Positions 47,671 to 55,970 of a DNA stretch of 64,000 nucleotides are shown here, in pieces. Location of the stretch: the NCBI RefSeq assembly GCF_010119935.1, contig NZ_CP048209.1:2855001-2919000 (forward strand). The letters are read 5' to 3'. Position numbers and translations under genes: made by a program. Position 1 is the first letter of the stretch. Every line of letters starts with the position of its first letter. The notes beneath the pieces were generated by a model, which did no database searches, was not told where the DNA came from, and worked only from the letters and a program-made list of their open reading frames with translations. Source of the stretch: Paenibacillus lycopersici. Lineage in GTDB: Bacteria > Bacillota > Bacilli > Paenibacillales > Paenibacillaceae.

Positions 47671-47721
47671 TTCCTGCAGACATGCAGGAAGGTTGCAGGA
47701 TATTGACGAATATTGTAGAAT
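47671..47721 (+). promoter_or_regulatory. Promoter with upstream dyad before ymfK
   Basis: Promoter TTGCAG (47693), 17-base spacer, TAGAAT (47716). Two bases before the -35 lies a perfect 8-bp dyad TTCCTGCA/TGCAGGAA (47671-47690, loop GACA), and TGCAGGA recurs across the -35. A regulator could bind here. Confidence 0.5.
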
Positions 47722-47779
47722 AATATTTTTAGTGCATCCTACCGTCTAATTATCCTTTATTCCGTCTATGAGGTGTCCT

Positions 47780-48544
47780 ATGGAATTCAAACAATGGTAT
47801 ATGGAATACAAAATACATAAGAACCGCCCCGGTTTGCTGGGCGATATCGCATCGCTGCTCGGCATGCTCGAGGTGAATATTCTGACGATCAACGGCGTGG
47901 AGAACCGGACGCGCGGCATGCTGATCCAGACGAACGACGACGAGAAGATCGAAATTCTGGGCCGCATGCTGCAGAAGGTCGATAACATTACGGTGCTGAA
48001 GCTGCGCGAGCCGAAGCTCGTCGATATTCTCGCCGTGCGGCACGGCCGTTACATCGAGCGGGACTCCGACGACCGCAAGACGTTCCGCTTCACGCGGGAC
48101 GAGCTGGGGATGCTCGTCGATTTCCTGGGCGAAGTATTCAAGCGGGAGGGCAATCAAGTCATCGGCCTCCGCGGCATGCCGCGCGTGGGCAAGACGGAAT
48201 CGATTATCGCCGGCAGCGTCTGCTCCAACAAGCGGTGGACCTTCGTCTCCTCGACGCTGCTCAGGCAGACGGTTCGCAGCCAGCTGTCCGAGGAAGAAAT
48301 GACCCCGAACAATATTTATATTATCGACGGGATCGTGAGCACCATCCGTTCCAACGAGAAGCATCACGCCCTGCTTCAGGAAATCATGGCGATGCCGTCG
48401 ACCAAAGTGATCGAGCATCCGGATATTTTCGTGAAGGAATCGAATTATGAATATAGCGATTTCGATTATATTATCGAGCTTCGCAATACGCCGGACGAGG
48501 AAATTTCGTACGAGTCGTTCACGATGGGCTTCAACGATTTTTAA
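47780..48544 (+). CDS. ymfK: DUF3388 protein with ACT and P-loop parts (YmfK)
   Basis: A 254-residue DUF3388 protein: N-terminal ACT-like ligand-binding domain (KIHKNRPGLLGDIASLLGM, residues 8-80) and a C-terminal part with a Walker-A-like GMPRVGKTES and IYIIDGIVS. This pairing suggests a small-molecule-sensing NTPase, but the function is not established. ATG 47780 follows GAGGTG; another in-frame ATG 12 bases upstream overlaps that site. Confidence 0.88.
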   Translation: MEFKQWYMEYKIHKNRPGLLGDIASLLGMLEVNILTINGVENRTRGMLIQTNDDEKIEILGRMLQKVDNITVLKLREPKLVDILAVRHGRYIERDSDDRKTFRFTRDELGMLVDFLGEVFKREGNQVIGLRGMPRVGKTESIIAGSVCSNKRWTFVSSTLLRQTVRSQLSEEEMTPNNIYIIDGIVSTIRSNEKHHALLQEIMAMPSTKVIEHPDIFVKESNYEYSDFDYIIELRNTPDEEISYESFTMGFNDF

Positions 48545-48594
48545 TTGACGATGCAACGAGCAGCCATTTGCTAAACTGATGAGGAGGTGTGGAC

Positions 48595-49560
48595 ATGTCG
48601 GATTTGGGCGCATTGCTCAAAAAAGCAAGGGAGCAGCGCAATCTATCCTTGGATGATATACAGGATTTGACGAAAATCCGCAAGCGTTATCTTGAAGCCA
48701 TCGAGGAAGGCGATTACAGCGTGCTTCCCGGTTCCTTCTACGTGCGTGCATTTGTGAAAAACTATGCCGAGTCCGTAGGGCTTGACGCCGAAGAAGTGCT
48801 GCGGCTCTACAACAGGGAGATTCCGTCGAGCGTTCCCGAGCAGGTGATCGAGCCCGTCCAACGTCCGCGCCGCGCTCGGACGCAATCGGCCGACCGTTTA
48901 AGCAGATGGGGATTTCGGGTGCTGATGTGGTCGTTCCTGCTGCTGATCGTCGTGCTCGTCTACGTTTTCGCGATCAAACAGCCGAATAAGGACAATGTCG
49001 ATTCCGCGGATCAGACCAAGATGACGGATCAGACGCAGCCTCCGGCATCGTCTCCGGACAAGGATACGGTGAAGAATGGGGAAGGCAATGCCGCTGCGAA
49101 CGGTACGGGGGCGGGCACGGATACGACCCAGACGCCGGAAGATCAGACGCCGCCTGAGGACCAGACGACTCCGCCAGCGCCGACGACCACGCTGACGCTT
49201 GACCGGACGTCGGGAACGACGGATTACTACAATGTCTCTCCGGCCGGCAAGCATACGATCGAGATGAAAGCCAATGGCACGACGTGGGTAGGCATCTATT
49301 TGAAAAGCCGTACGGGTAAAATGGTGCTCAGCCAGACGATCGACCTTCAGAAGGTGCCGTCCGTTACGTACGAAGCGGACGGTCCGGTTTATATTAACGT
49401 CGCGCATGCCAAATCGGTTGAGATCACCGTTGACGGCGTAGCGATCGACGACGGCAACAAATCCGGTTCGCATCACGTCCAGCTGACGCCTGTCGAGGGT
49501 ACTGCCGGCACGACGGATACCGCGGGTACGACGAATACGGGAACGACAACGACGCCTTAA
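48595..49560 (+). CDS. rodZ: RodZ-type cytoskeletal membrane protein (YmfM)
   Basis: A 321-residue bitopic protein: N-terminal HTH_25 domain (LGALLKKAREQRNLSLDDIQ, 1-75) that in RodZ binds MreB, an Arg-rich joint, a membrane helix (VLMWSFLLLIVVLVYVFAI) near residue 110, a Pro/Thr-rich external linker and a C-terminal beta domain (DUF4115) around 195-300. Involved in rod shape. ATG 48595 is 8 bases after GAGGAGG. In Bacillus it lies between ymfK and pgsA. Confidence 0.92.
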   Translation: MSDLGALLKKAREQRNLSLDDIQDLTKIRKRYLEAIEEGDYSVLPGSFYVRAFVKNYAESVGLDAEEVLRLYNREIPSSVPEQVIEPVQRPRRARTQSADRLSRWGFRVLMWSFLLLIVVLVYVFAIKQPNKDNVDSADQTKMTDQTQPPASSPDKDTVKNGEGNAAANGTGAGTDTTQTPEDQTPPEDQTTPPAPTTTLTLDRTSGTTDYYNVSPAGKHTIEMKANGTTWVGIYLKSRTGKMVLSQTIDLQKVPSVTYEADGPVYINVAHAKSVEITVDGVAIDDGNKSGSHHVQLTPVEGTAGTTDTAGTTNTGTTTTP

Positions 49561-49578
49561 CCTGCTTCCGGGTTCGCC

Positions 49579-49623
49579 CAAAGGCATTCAGACTGAAGCG
49601 ATTCGGTTCTGGATGCCTTTTCT
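49579..49623 (+). terminator. Probable terminator after rodZ
   Basis: Long stem AAAGGCAT..ATGCCTTT with an imperfect inner arm, ending in TTTTCTT. Confidence 0.6.
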
Positions 49624-49646
49624 TGCGAAGCGGGATACGTTATAAT
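49618..49646 (+). promoter_or_regulatory. Candidate promoter for yajQ
   Basis: TTTTCT, 17-base spacer, TATAAT. Perfect -10 but weak -35; overlaps the preceding terminator. Confidence 0.45.
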
Positions 49647-49693
49647 ACATGACAAGATAAGGAAAGCAGAACGTAATAAAGGAGCTGCAGCAC

Positions 49694-50182
49694 ATGGCCG
49701 AGCATTCTTTCGATATCGTCTCGAAAGTCGATATGCAGGAATTAAGCAATGCGATTACCCAGGCGGAACGCGAAATCGACACGCGGTTCGATTTCAAAGG
49801 CACGAAGACCAGCTTCACGCTGGAGAAGGCCGATCTCGTCGTCGTCTCGGATGACGAATACAAATTGAAGAGCGTCATCGACATTCTTCAATCCAAGATG
49901 CTGAAGCGCGGCGTGCCGATCAAGAATATGGAGTTCGGCAAGGTCGAAGCCGCTTCCATGGGCACCGTCAGACAGAAGGTGAAGCTGAAGCAAGGCATCG
50001 AGCAGGACAGCTCCAAGAAGATCAACGTGCTGATCCGCGACTCCAAGATCAAAGTGAAGAGCCAAATCCAGGGCGATTCCATCCGGGTAACCGGCAAAAG
50101 CCTCGACGATCTGCAAGCCGTCATTGCCCTTCTCAGAGGCGCGGATTTGCAAATCGACCTGCAATTTAACAATTTTAAGTAG
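49694..50182 (+). CDS. yajQ: YajQ family cyclic-di-GMP-binding protein
   Basis: A 162-residue YajQ/DUF520 protein with two ferredoxin-like halves. Visible: FDIVSKVDMQELSNAI, DTRFDFKGTKTSF, and GDSIRVTGKSLDDLQAVIALL. In other bacteria YajQ proteins bind c-di-GMP or nucleic acids; role here unknown. AAAGGAGC ribosome site. Stands alone between terminators. Confidence 0.94.
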   Translation: MAEHSFDIVSKVDMQELSNAITQAEREIDTRFDFKGTKTSFTLEKADLVVVSDDEYKLKSVIDILQSKMLKRGVPIKNMEFGKVEAASMGTVRQKVKLKQGIEQDSSKKINVLIRDSKIKVKSQIQGDSIRVTGKSLDDLQAVIALLRGADLQIDLQFNNFK

Positions 50183-50213
50183 GCCGAAGCGTCTCGTCCT
50201 CGCATGGCGGAGG

Positions 50214-50255
50214 GGTCCCATTCGCAGCTTTTAATGCTGCCGGGTGGGACTTTTT
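50214..50255 (+). terminator. Terminator after yajQ
   Basis: GGTCCCA/TGGGACT outer stem with an inner GCAGC/GCTGC pair, followed by TTTTT. Confidence 0.75.
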
Positions 50256-50261
50256 CCTGTT

Positions 50262-50290
50262 TTGACACTGCATAGGGCTTGTATTATACT
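50262..50290 (+). promoter_or_regulatory. Sigma-A promoter for rimO
   Basis: Consensus TTGACA, 17-base spacer, TATACT, 41 bases before the rimO ATG. One of the best promoters in the window; probably drives rimO-pgsA. Confidence 0.82.
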
Positions 50291-50330
50291 TGTTAAGATA
50301 GCTTTTCGGAGGGGTTTGGGGGATACATCG

Positions 50331-51656
50331 ATGACTGAAAGAGTGAAAGTCGTAACGTTAGGATGCGAGAAAAATCTCGTCGATTCCGAAATCATGTCGG
50401 GCTTGATCGATGCCAGAGGTTACCAGCTGGTGGATCAGGCGGACGATGCAACCGTAATCATTGTGAACACTTGCGGCTTTATCGACGCCGCCAAAGAAGA
50501 ATCCGTCAACACGATTTTGGACATGGCGGAGTTGAAGGAGACCGGCCGCTTGAAGGCGCTGATCGTCTCCGGCTGCCTGACGCAGCGGTACAAGCAGCAG
50601 CTCATGGAGGAAATGCCGGAAATCGACGGCATTGTCGGAACGGGCGATTTTCATCATATTACCGACATCGTCGACGAAGCGCTTCGCGGCAAAAAGCCCG
50701 CGAAAGTCGGCAATCCGGTGTTCGATTACGACCAGAAGCTGCCGCGTCTTGTGACGACGCCCCGCTACACGGCATTCGTCAAGATCGCGGAAGGCTGCGA
50801 TAACGCCTGCACGTTCTGCTCCATTCCGATCATGCGCGGCAAGTTCCGCAGCCGTTCGATCGAGTCGATCGTGGCCGAAGTTAAGTCGCTCGCCGATCAG
50901 GGCGTGCGCGAAGTCAGCCTGATCGCGCAGGATTCCACGAATTACGGCACCGATCTATACGACAAGTTCATGCTTCCGGAGCTCCTTAACCGCGTCAGCG
51001 AAGTGGAGGGCATCTCTTGGGTGCGCCTGCACTATGCGTATCCCGGCTTCTTCACGGACGAGCTGATCGAAGCGATAGCGACGAACGACAAAGTGTGCAA
51101 CTATATCGATATGCCCTTGCAGCACAGCGAAGATTCCATCTTGAAGCGGATGCGCCGCCCGGGGCGCCAGCGCGACGCGCGTGAGCTTGTCTCCCGCATT
51201 CGTGCGCGCATTCCTGACGTCGCGCTGCGAACGTCGATTATCGTCGGGTTCCCCGGCGAAACCGACGAGGATTTCAACCGCCTGTGCGATTTCGTGCGCG
51301 ATATGAAGTTCGATCGTCTCGGCGTCTTCACCTATTCCCCTGAAGAAGATACGCCGGCCGTCCGTCTGCCGGACGCCGTGCCGGACGACGTGAAGGAATG
51401 GCGTTCCACTACGCTGATGGAGATTCAACGGGAAGTGTCCAAGGAACTGAGCGGCAAGCATATCGGCAAGGAAATCGACGTGCTGGTCGAGCGATACGAC
51501 GGCAGAAGCGACGTCTACGTCGGACGTTCTCCGTACGATGCTCCGGAAATCGACGGCGAAGTGTTTATTTCGAACTGCAAAGCGGCGATCGGTGAAATTC
51601 AGAAGGTGCGCATTACGCACGCTTACGAATTTGACATGTCCGGGGAGGGGCTATAG
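50331..51656 (+). CDS. rimO: Ribosomal protein S12 methylthiotransferase RimO
   Basis: A 441-residue radical-SAM methylthiotransferase acting on Asp88 of S12. N-terminal UPF0004 cysteines: LGCEKNLVDSE, NTCGFIDAA, SGCLTQRY. Radical SAM cluster CDNACTFCSIP around residue 155; C-terminal TRAM domain. ATG 50331 follows GGGGG at a reasonable distance; an earlier in-frame TTG falls in the promoter. Its paralog MiaB begins at the right edge of this window. Overlaps pgsA by one base. Confidence 0.96.
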   Translation: MTERVKVVTLGCEKNLVDSEIMSGLIDARGYQLVDQADDATVIIVNTCGFIDAAKEESVNTILDMAELKETGRLKALIVSGCLTQRYKQQLMEEMPEIDGIVGTGDFHHITDIVDEALRGKKPAKVGNPVFDYDQKLPRLVTTPRYTAFVKIAEGCDNACTFCSIPIMRGKFRSRSIESIVAEVKSLADQGVREVSLIAQDSTNYGTDLYDKFMLPELLNRVSEVEGISWVRLHYAYPGFFTDELIEAIATNDKVCNYIDMPLQHSEDSILKRMRRPGRQRDARELVSRIRARIPDVALRTSIIVGFPGETDEDFNRLCDFVRDMKFDRLGVFTYSPEEDTPAVRLPDAVPDDVKEWRSTTLMEIQREVSKELSGKHIGKEIDVLVERYDGRSDVYVGRSPYDAPEIDGEVFISNCKAAIGEIQKVRITHAYEFDMSGEGL

Positions 51657-52240
51657 TGAACTTAGCCAACCGCATTACGCTCGCGCGCATCTTCTTGGTG
51701 CCGATTATTATGGTGCTGCTGCTCATCAACGTCGACTTGAAGCCGCTCACGCTCGACGGCTCCGAGTTCTCGATCACGTGGAATCAAATCCTGGCTGCGC
51801 TTGTGTTTATCGTAGCGGCGAGCACGGACGGTCTTGACGGGTATATCGCGCGCAAGAACAAAATCGTGACCAATCTAGGCAAGCTGCTTGACCCGCTGGC
51901 GGACAAGCTGCTCGTCGCGGCCGTTCTCATTTCCCTCGTGGAGATGGAGAAGCTGCATGCCTGGATCGCGATCGTCATCATCAGCCGCGAGTTCGCGGTT
52001 ACCGGATTGCGTCAAATCGCGCTGCTGGAAGGGACGGTCGTCGCGGCCAGCAAATGGGGCAAGTGGAAAACGGCGGTGCAGATCACGATGATCATCGTGC
52101 TGCTGCTGAACAATTTCCCGTTCGCGTTCTTCGATTTCCCGTTCGATCAAATTTCGATTTACGCGGCTGCGATCATTACGGTGTATTCCGGAATCGATTA
52201 TTTCGTCAAAAACAAAAATCTTATTCCGCTTACGGCATAG
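51656..52240 (+). CDS. pgsA: CDP-diacylglycerol-glycerol-3-phosphate 3-phosphatidyltransferase
   Basis: A 194-residue membrane enzyme making phosphatidylglycerol phosphate from CdsA's product. The CDP-alcohol transferase signature is complete: DGLDGYIARKNKIVTNLG then LLDPLADK. Four to six hydrophobic helices. GTG start shares a base with the rimO stop; GGGGAGGGG lies just before. Confidence 0.95.
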   Translation: MNLANRITLARIFLVPIIMVLLLINVDLKPLTLDGSEFSITWNQILAALVFIVAASTDGLDGYIARKNKIVTNLGKLLDPLADKLLVAAVLISLVEMEKLHAWIAIVIISREFAVTGLRQIALLEGTVVAASKWGKWKTAVQITMIIVLLLNNFPFAFFDFPFDQISIYAAAIITVYSGIDYFVKNKNLIPLTA

Positions 52241-52355
52241 CTCGGCTTCTACGGCATCACTCTTTCGCATTTTACGGATCGGGTGATGCTTTGTCGTTCC
52301 AATGAACGTTCGGTTATTCGGGTTTATCCTATACATACGAAGTGGAGTTGATGAG

Positions 52356-53615
52356 ATGCGCGCAGAAATCATAGCCGTCGGAACGGAATTGCTGCTCGGC
52401 CAGACGGTGAACACGAACGCCACCTACATATCGCAGGGACTGGCGGAGCTCGGGATCGACGTGTACTTCCAGACCGTCGTCGGCGATAATGAGGGCCGCA
52501 TTCGCGAGGCGATCCGGCTGGCGCGGTCCCGCGCGGATTTGATCCTGTTCACCGGCGGATTGGGGCCGACGATGGACGACTTGACGAAGGACGCGCTGGC
52601 TTCGTACCTGGGACGCTCCGTCTCGGAGCATGAACCGAGCATGAACAAAATCGAAGCGATGTTCAAATCGCGCGGCGTTCATATGGTCGAGAGCAACCGC
52701 AGGCAGGCGAATTTGATCGAAGGCTGCGATCCGCTCGACAACGAAGCGGGGCTGGCCGTCGGCAACGCGTTGACGGTTGACGGTACGCACTACGTGCTGC
52801 TGCCCGGTCCGCCGCGAGAGATGAAGCCGATGTTCGACGGACCGGCGAAGGCATGGCTGCGCGGCATTATGAACGAGGATCGCAGGCTCTATTCGCGGCT
52901 GCTCAAATTCGCCGGGATCGGCGAGTCCAACCTGGAGCAGGCGCTGATCGACCTGATCGAGACGCAGACGGATCCTTCCATTGCGCCGTATGCCAAGGAA
53001 GGCGAAGTGGCGATCAGAATCTCTACGAAAGCGCTGAGCGAGCTCGAGGCGAACGCCAGGCTGGATGCGGCCGAGGAGCAGATCAACGAGCGCGTCGGCC
53101 AATATCTCTACGCCCGCGAAGACATCGCGCTGGAGGAAGCGGTCATTCGCCAATTGCGGGCGTCCAGACGGACGCTGGCGAGCGCGGAGAGCCTGACAGG
53201 CGGCTTGTTCGCGCAGCTCGTTACGCGGATTCCCGGCAGCAGCGGCGAGTTCACGGGCGGCGTCGTGACGTATACGAACGTCATGAAGCATCGCCTGCTG
53301 AGCATTCCGATGTCGCAGCTGGAAGGGACCGGCGCGCCGGGAGCGGTCAGCGAATCGACCGCGGCGCTGATGGCGGAGCGGGTGCGCGAGCTGGCGGACA
53401 GCGACTTCGGCGTATCGTTGACAGGGGTGGCGGGCCCTTCGGAATCCGAGGGCAAGCCGGTCGGCCTTGTTTATTTCGGGCTGGCCGAGCGGGGGAAGCA
53501 GACGAAAGTATTCACGGGGCATTTCAGCGGCAACCGGGAAATGATCCGCGTCCGCTCCGCGAAATCGCTTCTATACCGGCTATGGCAAGCTTTGTCCGGC
53601 AAAGAAGGATCCTAG
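52356..53615 (+). CDS. cinA: Competence/damage-inducible protein CinA
   Basis: A 419-residue CinA: N-terminal molybdopterin-binding-like (COG1058) domain with IAVGTELLLGQTVNTNATY and FTGGLGPTMDDLTKDAL, and a C-terminal nicotinamide-nucleotide amidase domain (LASAESLTGGLFAQLV, GVAGPSESEGKPVG). CinA salvages NMN and is linked to competence and RecA. ATG 52356 chosen over an upstream in-frame ATG lacking a ribosome site. A terminator follows, so recA has its own promoter. Confidence 0.94.
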   Translation: MRAEIIAVGTELLLGQTVNTNATYISQGLAELGIDVYFQTVVGDNEGRIREAIRLARSRADLILFTGGLGPTMDDLTKDALASYLGRSVSEHEPSMNKIEAMFKSRGVHMVESNRRQANLIEGCDPLDNEAGLAVGNALTVDGTHYVLLPGPPREMKPMFDGPAKAWLRGIMNEDRRLYSRLLKFAGIGESNLEQALIDLIETQTDPSIAPYAKEGEVAIRISTKALSELEANARLDAAEEQINERVGQYLYAREDIALEEAVIRQLRASRRTLASAESLTGGLFAQLVTRIPGSSGEFTGGVVTYTNVMKHRLLSIPMSQLEGTGAPGAVSESTAALMAERVRELADSDFGVSLTGVAGPSESEGKPVGLVYFGLAERGKQTKVFTGHFSGNREMIRVRSAKSLLYRLWQALSGKEGS

Positions 53616-53637
53616 GGAATGGTGTAACAAATAGAGC

Positions 53638-53666
53638 TTGCCAACGTTTTTGCGATCGACTATAAT
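53638..53666 (+). promoter_or_regulatory. Promoter-like site just ahead of the cinA terminator
   Basis: TTGCCA, 17-base spacer, TATAAT. Transcription from it would meet a terminator about 45 bases later. See findings. Confidence 0.45.
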
Positions 53667-53681
53667 CGACTTAAACGGAAG

Positions 53682-53720
53682 GACCGTGGCGAAGATTTAC
53701 TTTGCTGCGGTCTTTTTTTT
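53682..53720 (+). terminator. Terminator between cinA and recA
   Basis: GACCGTGGC pairs with GCTGCGGTC (two G-U pairs), then eight T residues. Confidence 0.85.
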
Positions 53721-53746
53721 CGCTCTATTGGCCGATAGAGAAAATA

Positions 53747-53760
53747 AGAATATATGTTCG
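53747..53760 (+). promoter_or_regulatory. LexA (DinR) SOS box of recA
   Basis: AGAATATATGTTCG against the Bacillus consensus CGAACNNNNGTTCG: right half exact, left half GAAT. It ends 9 bases before the -35, a normal place for LexA control. Confidence 0.65.
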
Positions 53761-53769
53761 CAAAAAGTC

Positions 53770-53798
53770 TTGTCAAAGCATCGGAAACAAGGTATCAT
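53770..53798 (+). promoter_or_regulatory. recA promoter
   Basis: TTGTCA, 17-base spacer, TATCAT, 31 bases before the chosen start. Confidence 0.75.
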
Positions 53799-53829
53799 GG
53801 GTATATAAATCAAGAGGGATGTGAGTTCG

Positions 53830-54885
53830 TTGGCAGATCGTAAAGCTGCGCTTGAAATGGCTCTGCGTCAAATAGAGAAGCAATTTGGTAAAGGCTCCAT
53901 AATGAAACTCGGTGAATCGACACATATGCAAGTTGAAACCGTATCCAGCGGTTCGCTCGCATTGGATATAGCGCTCGGCATCGGCGGCTTTCCCCGCGGC
54001 CGGGTTATCGAAGTCTACGGACCGGAATCTTCCGGTAAAACAACGGTTGCGCTGCATGCGATCGCTGAAGTTCAGCGCGCCGGCGGACAAGCCGCTTTCA
54101 TCGATGCGGAGCACGCGCTCGATCCTTCTTACGCGAACAAGCTTGGCGTAAACATTGACGAGCTGCTGCTTTCGCAGCCGGATACGGGCGAGCAGGCGCT
54201 TGAAATCGCCGAGGCGCTCGTGCGCAGCGGCGCTGTCGACATCGTCGTCGTCGACTCCGTGGCCGCGCTCGTGCCGAAGGCCGAGATCGAAGGCGACATG
54301 GGGGATTCCCACGTCGGTCTGCAAGCGCGCCTCATGTCGCAGGCGCTGCGCAAGCTCTCCGGCGCAATCAGCAAATCGAAGACGATTGCGATCTTCATTA
54401 ACCAATTGCGCGAGAAAGTCGGCGTTATGTTCGGCAATCCCGAGACGACGCCTGGCGGACGCGCTTTGAAATTCTATTCGACGGTACGGCTCGACGTTCG
54501 CCGCATCGAATCGATCAAGCAAGGCAACGACGTTGTCGGCAACCGTACGCGTATCAAAGTCGTGAAGAACAAGGTTGCGCCTCCGTTCAAGCAGGCGGAG
54601 ATCGATATTATGTACGGCGAAGGCATCTCGAAGGAAGGCAGTATCGTCGACATCGGCGTCGAGCACGATATCATTCAGAAGAGCGGCGCATGGTTCTCGT
54701 TCAACGGCGAGCGTCTGGGACAAGGCCGCGAGAATGCGAAGCAGTTCCTGAAGGAGCGCGCCGACATCGCTTCCGTTATCGAGAAGATGATCCGCGATGC
54801 CAGCAACGTTGCAGCAGCGACTGCGACGGCGGCATTCAGCGAAGACGAGGAAGACGAGGACGAATTGGATCTGGATCTCGAATAA
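53830..54885 (+). CDS. recA: Recombinase RecA
   Basis: A 351-residue Rec[20 protein letters not shown], Walker [13 protein letters not shown] around residue 65, [21 protein letters not shown], and an acidic tail ([14 protein letters not shown]) typical of the family. I favour TTG 53830 (giving MADRKAAL, as in relatives); the in-frame GTG at 53821 adds three residues and lies almost on the GAGGGA ribosome site. Regulated by LexA as seen upstream. Confidence 0.97.
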   Translation: MADRKAALEMALRQIEKQFGKGSIMKLGESTHMQVETVSSGSLALDIALGIGGFPRGRVIEVYGPESSGKTTVALHAIAEVQRAGGQAAFIDAEHALDPSYANKLGVNIDELLLSQPDTGEQALEIAEALVRSGAVDIVVVDSVAALVPKAEIEGDMGDSHVGLQARLMSQALRKLSGAISKSKTIAIFINQLREKVGVMFGNPETTPGGRALKFYSTVRLDVRRIESIKQGNDVVGNRTRIKVVKNKVAPPFKQAEIDIMYGEGISKEGSIVDIGVEHDIIQKSGAWFSFNGERLGQGRENAKQFLKERADIASVIEKMIRDASNVAAATATAAFSEDEEDEDELDLDLE

Positions 54886-54914
54886 GAACTGTGCCGGCAG
54901 CGGGCCGACTAATC

Positions 54915-54948
54915 AGAGAAGCACCTGAGACAGGTGCTTCTCTTTTTT
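54915..54948 (+). terminator. Terminator after recA
   Basis: AGAGAAGCACCT, loop GAGAC, AGGTGCTTCTCT: perfect 12-bp stem with six T residues. Confidence 0.93.
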
Positions 54949-55097
54949 ACAGATGTTTCTGCGGAATGAGTAGACTCGAGCTTAGAGCTGGTAGAGTGAT
55001 AACGGCATGGATTGGAAGTTTAACTTTGTTGGCCGTCGTCATCATATACCTATTGTTGGCTGCAGGTTTGCCATGCGGAGAGCTTGCGATTACTGCG

Positions 55098-55802
55098 ATG
55101 AACGCGGATAGGAAACTTGTTAGAGGGGTGAGCGGCATTTTAACGATTACGAGCGTGGAGCAAGACCCGAAGAAGAAACAACGCTATTACCTATATGTCA
55201 ATGAAGCGCAAGAGCCATTTACGAGCGTGCACGAAGACCTGCTTATCAAGTTTCGGCTCTTGAAGGGAAGAGAAATCGAAGCCGATGAGCTGAAGCAGAT
55301 CGTGCTGGAAGACAGTCATCATCGTGCCTATGTCGCAGCGCTTGCCTATTTGGGAGCGAGACCGCGGACGGAGAAGGAAATTATGCGCTATCTGGCTCGC
55401 AAGGCGCTGGACGAGCAAGCGGCGCGGCAAGCGATCGAGCGGCTGCGGAAGGAAGGCCTCGTCAACGACCCCGTCTATGCCGAGCTGTATGCCGCGCAGC
55501 GGATGCGGTCGCAGATGAAGGGGCGGCGCCTTCTGCAGCAGGAGCTGCTTCAGCGAGGCATCAAGCGGGATACGGCCAAGGAAGCCGCTTCGAAGCTGAA
55601 TGCCGAGTCCGAGACGGAGATCGCGGTCAGCGCAGCAATGAAGAAATGGCCCCATATTAAAGGAGAAATCCGCGAGCGAAAGCAGAAGCTGGCCGCGTTC
55701 TTGCTGCGCCGCGGCTTTCCTTCATCCAGCGTCAGAGAGGCCGTGAAAGCGGCGGCGGAAGCGGAGCTCGACGACGATGATGGGCTAATGCTTGACAATT
55801 GA
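55098..55802 (+). CDS. recX: Regulatory protein RecX
   Basis: RecX, a three-helix-repeat protein that inhibits RecA filaments. Conserved part begins at ILTITSVEQDPKKKQRYYLYV, then SVHEDLLIKFRLLKG, HRAYVAALAYLGARPRTEKEIMRYL (in parts) and RLRKEGLVNDPVYAELY. The frame stays open far upstream through a hydrophobic stretch; ATG 54966 would give 278 residues with a membrane helix, ATG 55098 gives 234, GTG 55128 gives 224. None has an ideal ribosome site, so the start is uncertain. Confidence 0.85.
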   Translation: MNADRKLVRGVSGILTITSVEQDPKKKQRYYLYVNEAQEPFTSVHEDLLIKFRLLKGREIEADELKQIVLEDSHHRAYVAALAYLGARPRTEKEIMRYLARKALDEQAARQAIERLRKEGLVNDPVYAELYAAQRMRSQMKGRRLLQQELLQRGIKRDTAKEAASKLNAESETEIAVSAAMKKWPHIKGEIRERKQKLAAFLLRRGFPSSSVREAVKAAAEAELDDDDGLMLDN

Positions 55803-55821
55803 TTTTCACAAAAGATAAAAT
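55792..55821 (+). promoter_or_regulatory. Promoter for rny overlapping the recX stop
   Basis: Consensus TTGACA, 18-base spacer, TAAAAT. The -35 lies within the last codons of recX. Leader of about 145 bases to rny. Confidence 0.75.
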
Positions 55822-55970
55822 GAAAGTGTATTCTTACTTCCAGAATCGATTTTCCTTCCAAAAATTGATTCAAAACGATTATTTTCGTCAAAAATGAACG
55901 TTAAAAACCGGCTGGAAAACCAAATACTGTCCCAAGCGTTTGCTTAGGTGAACAACGAGGAGGTGAGATA

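Noticed and set aside
54690-55097. Very long recX frame starting within recA
   Set aside because: The first part is a shifted frame of recA and is followed by a strong recA terminator.
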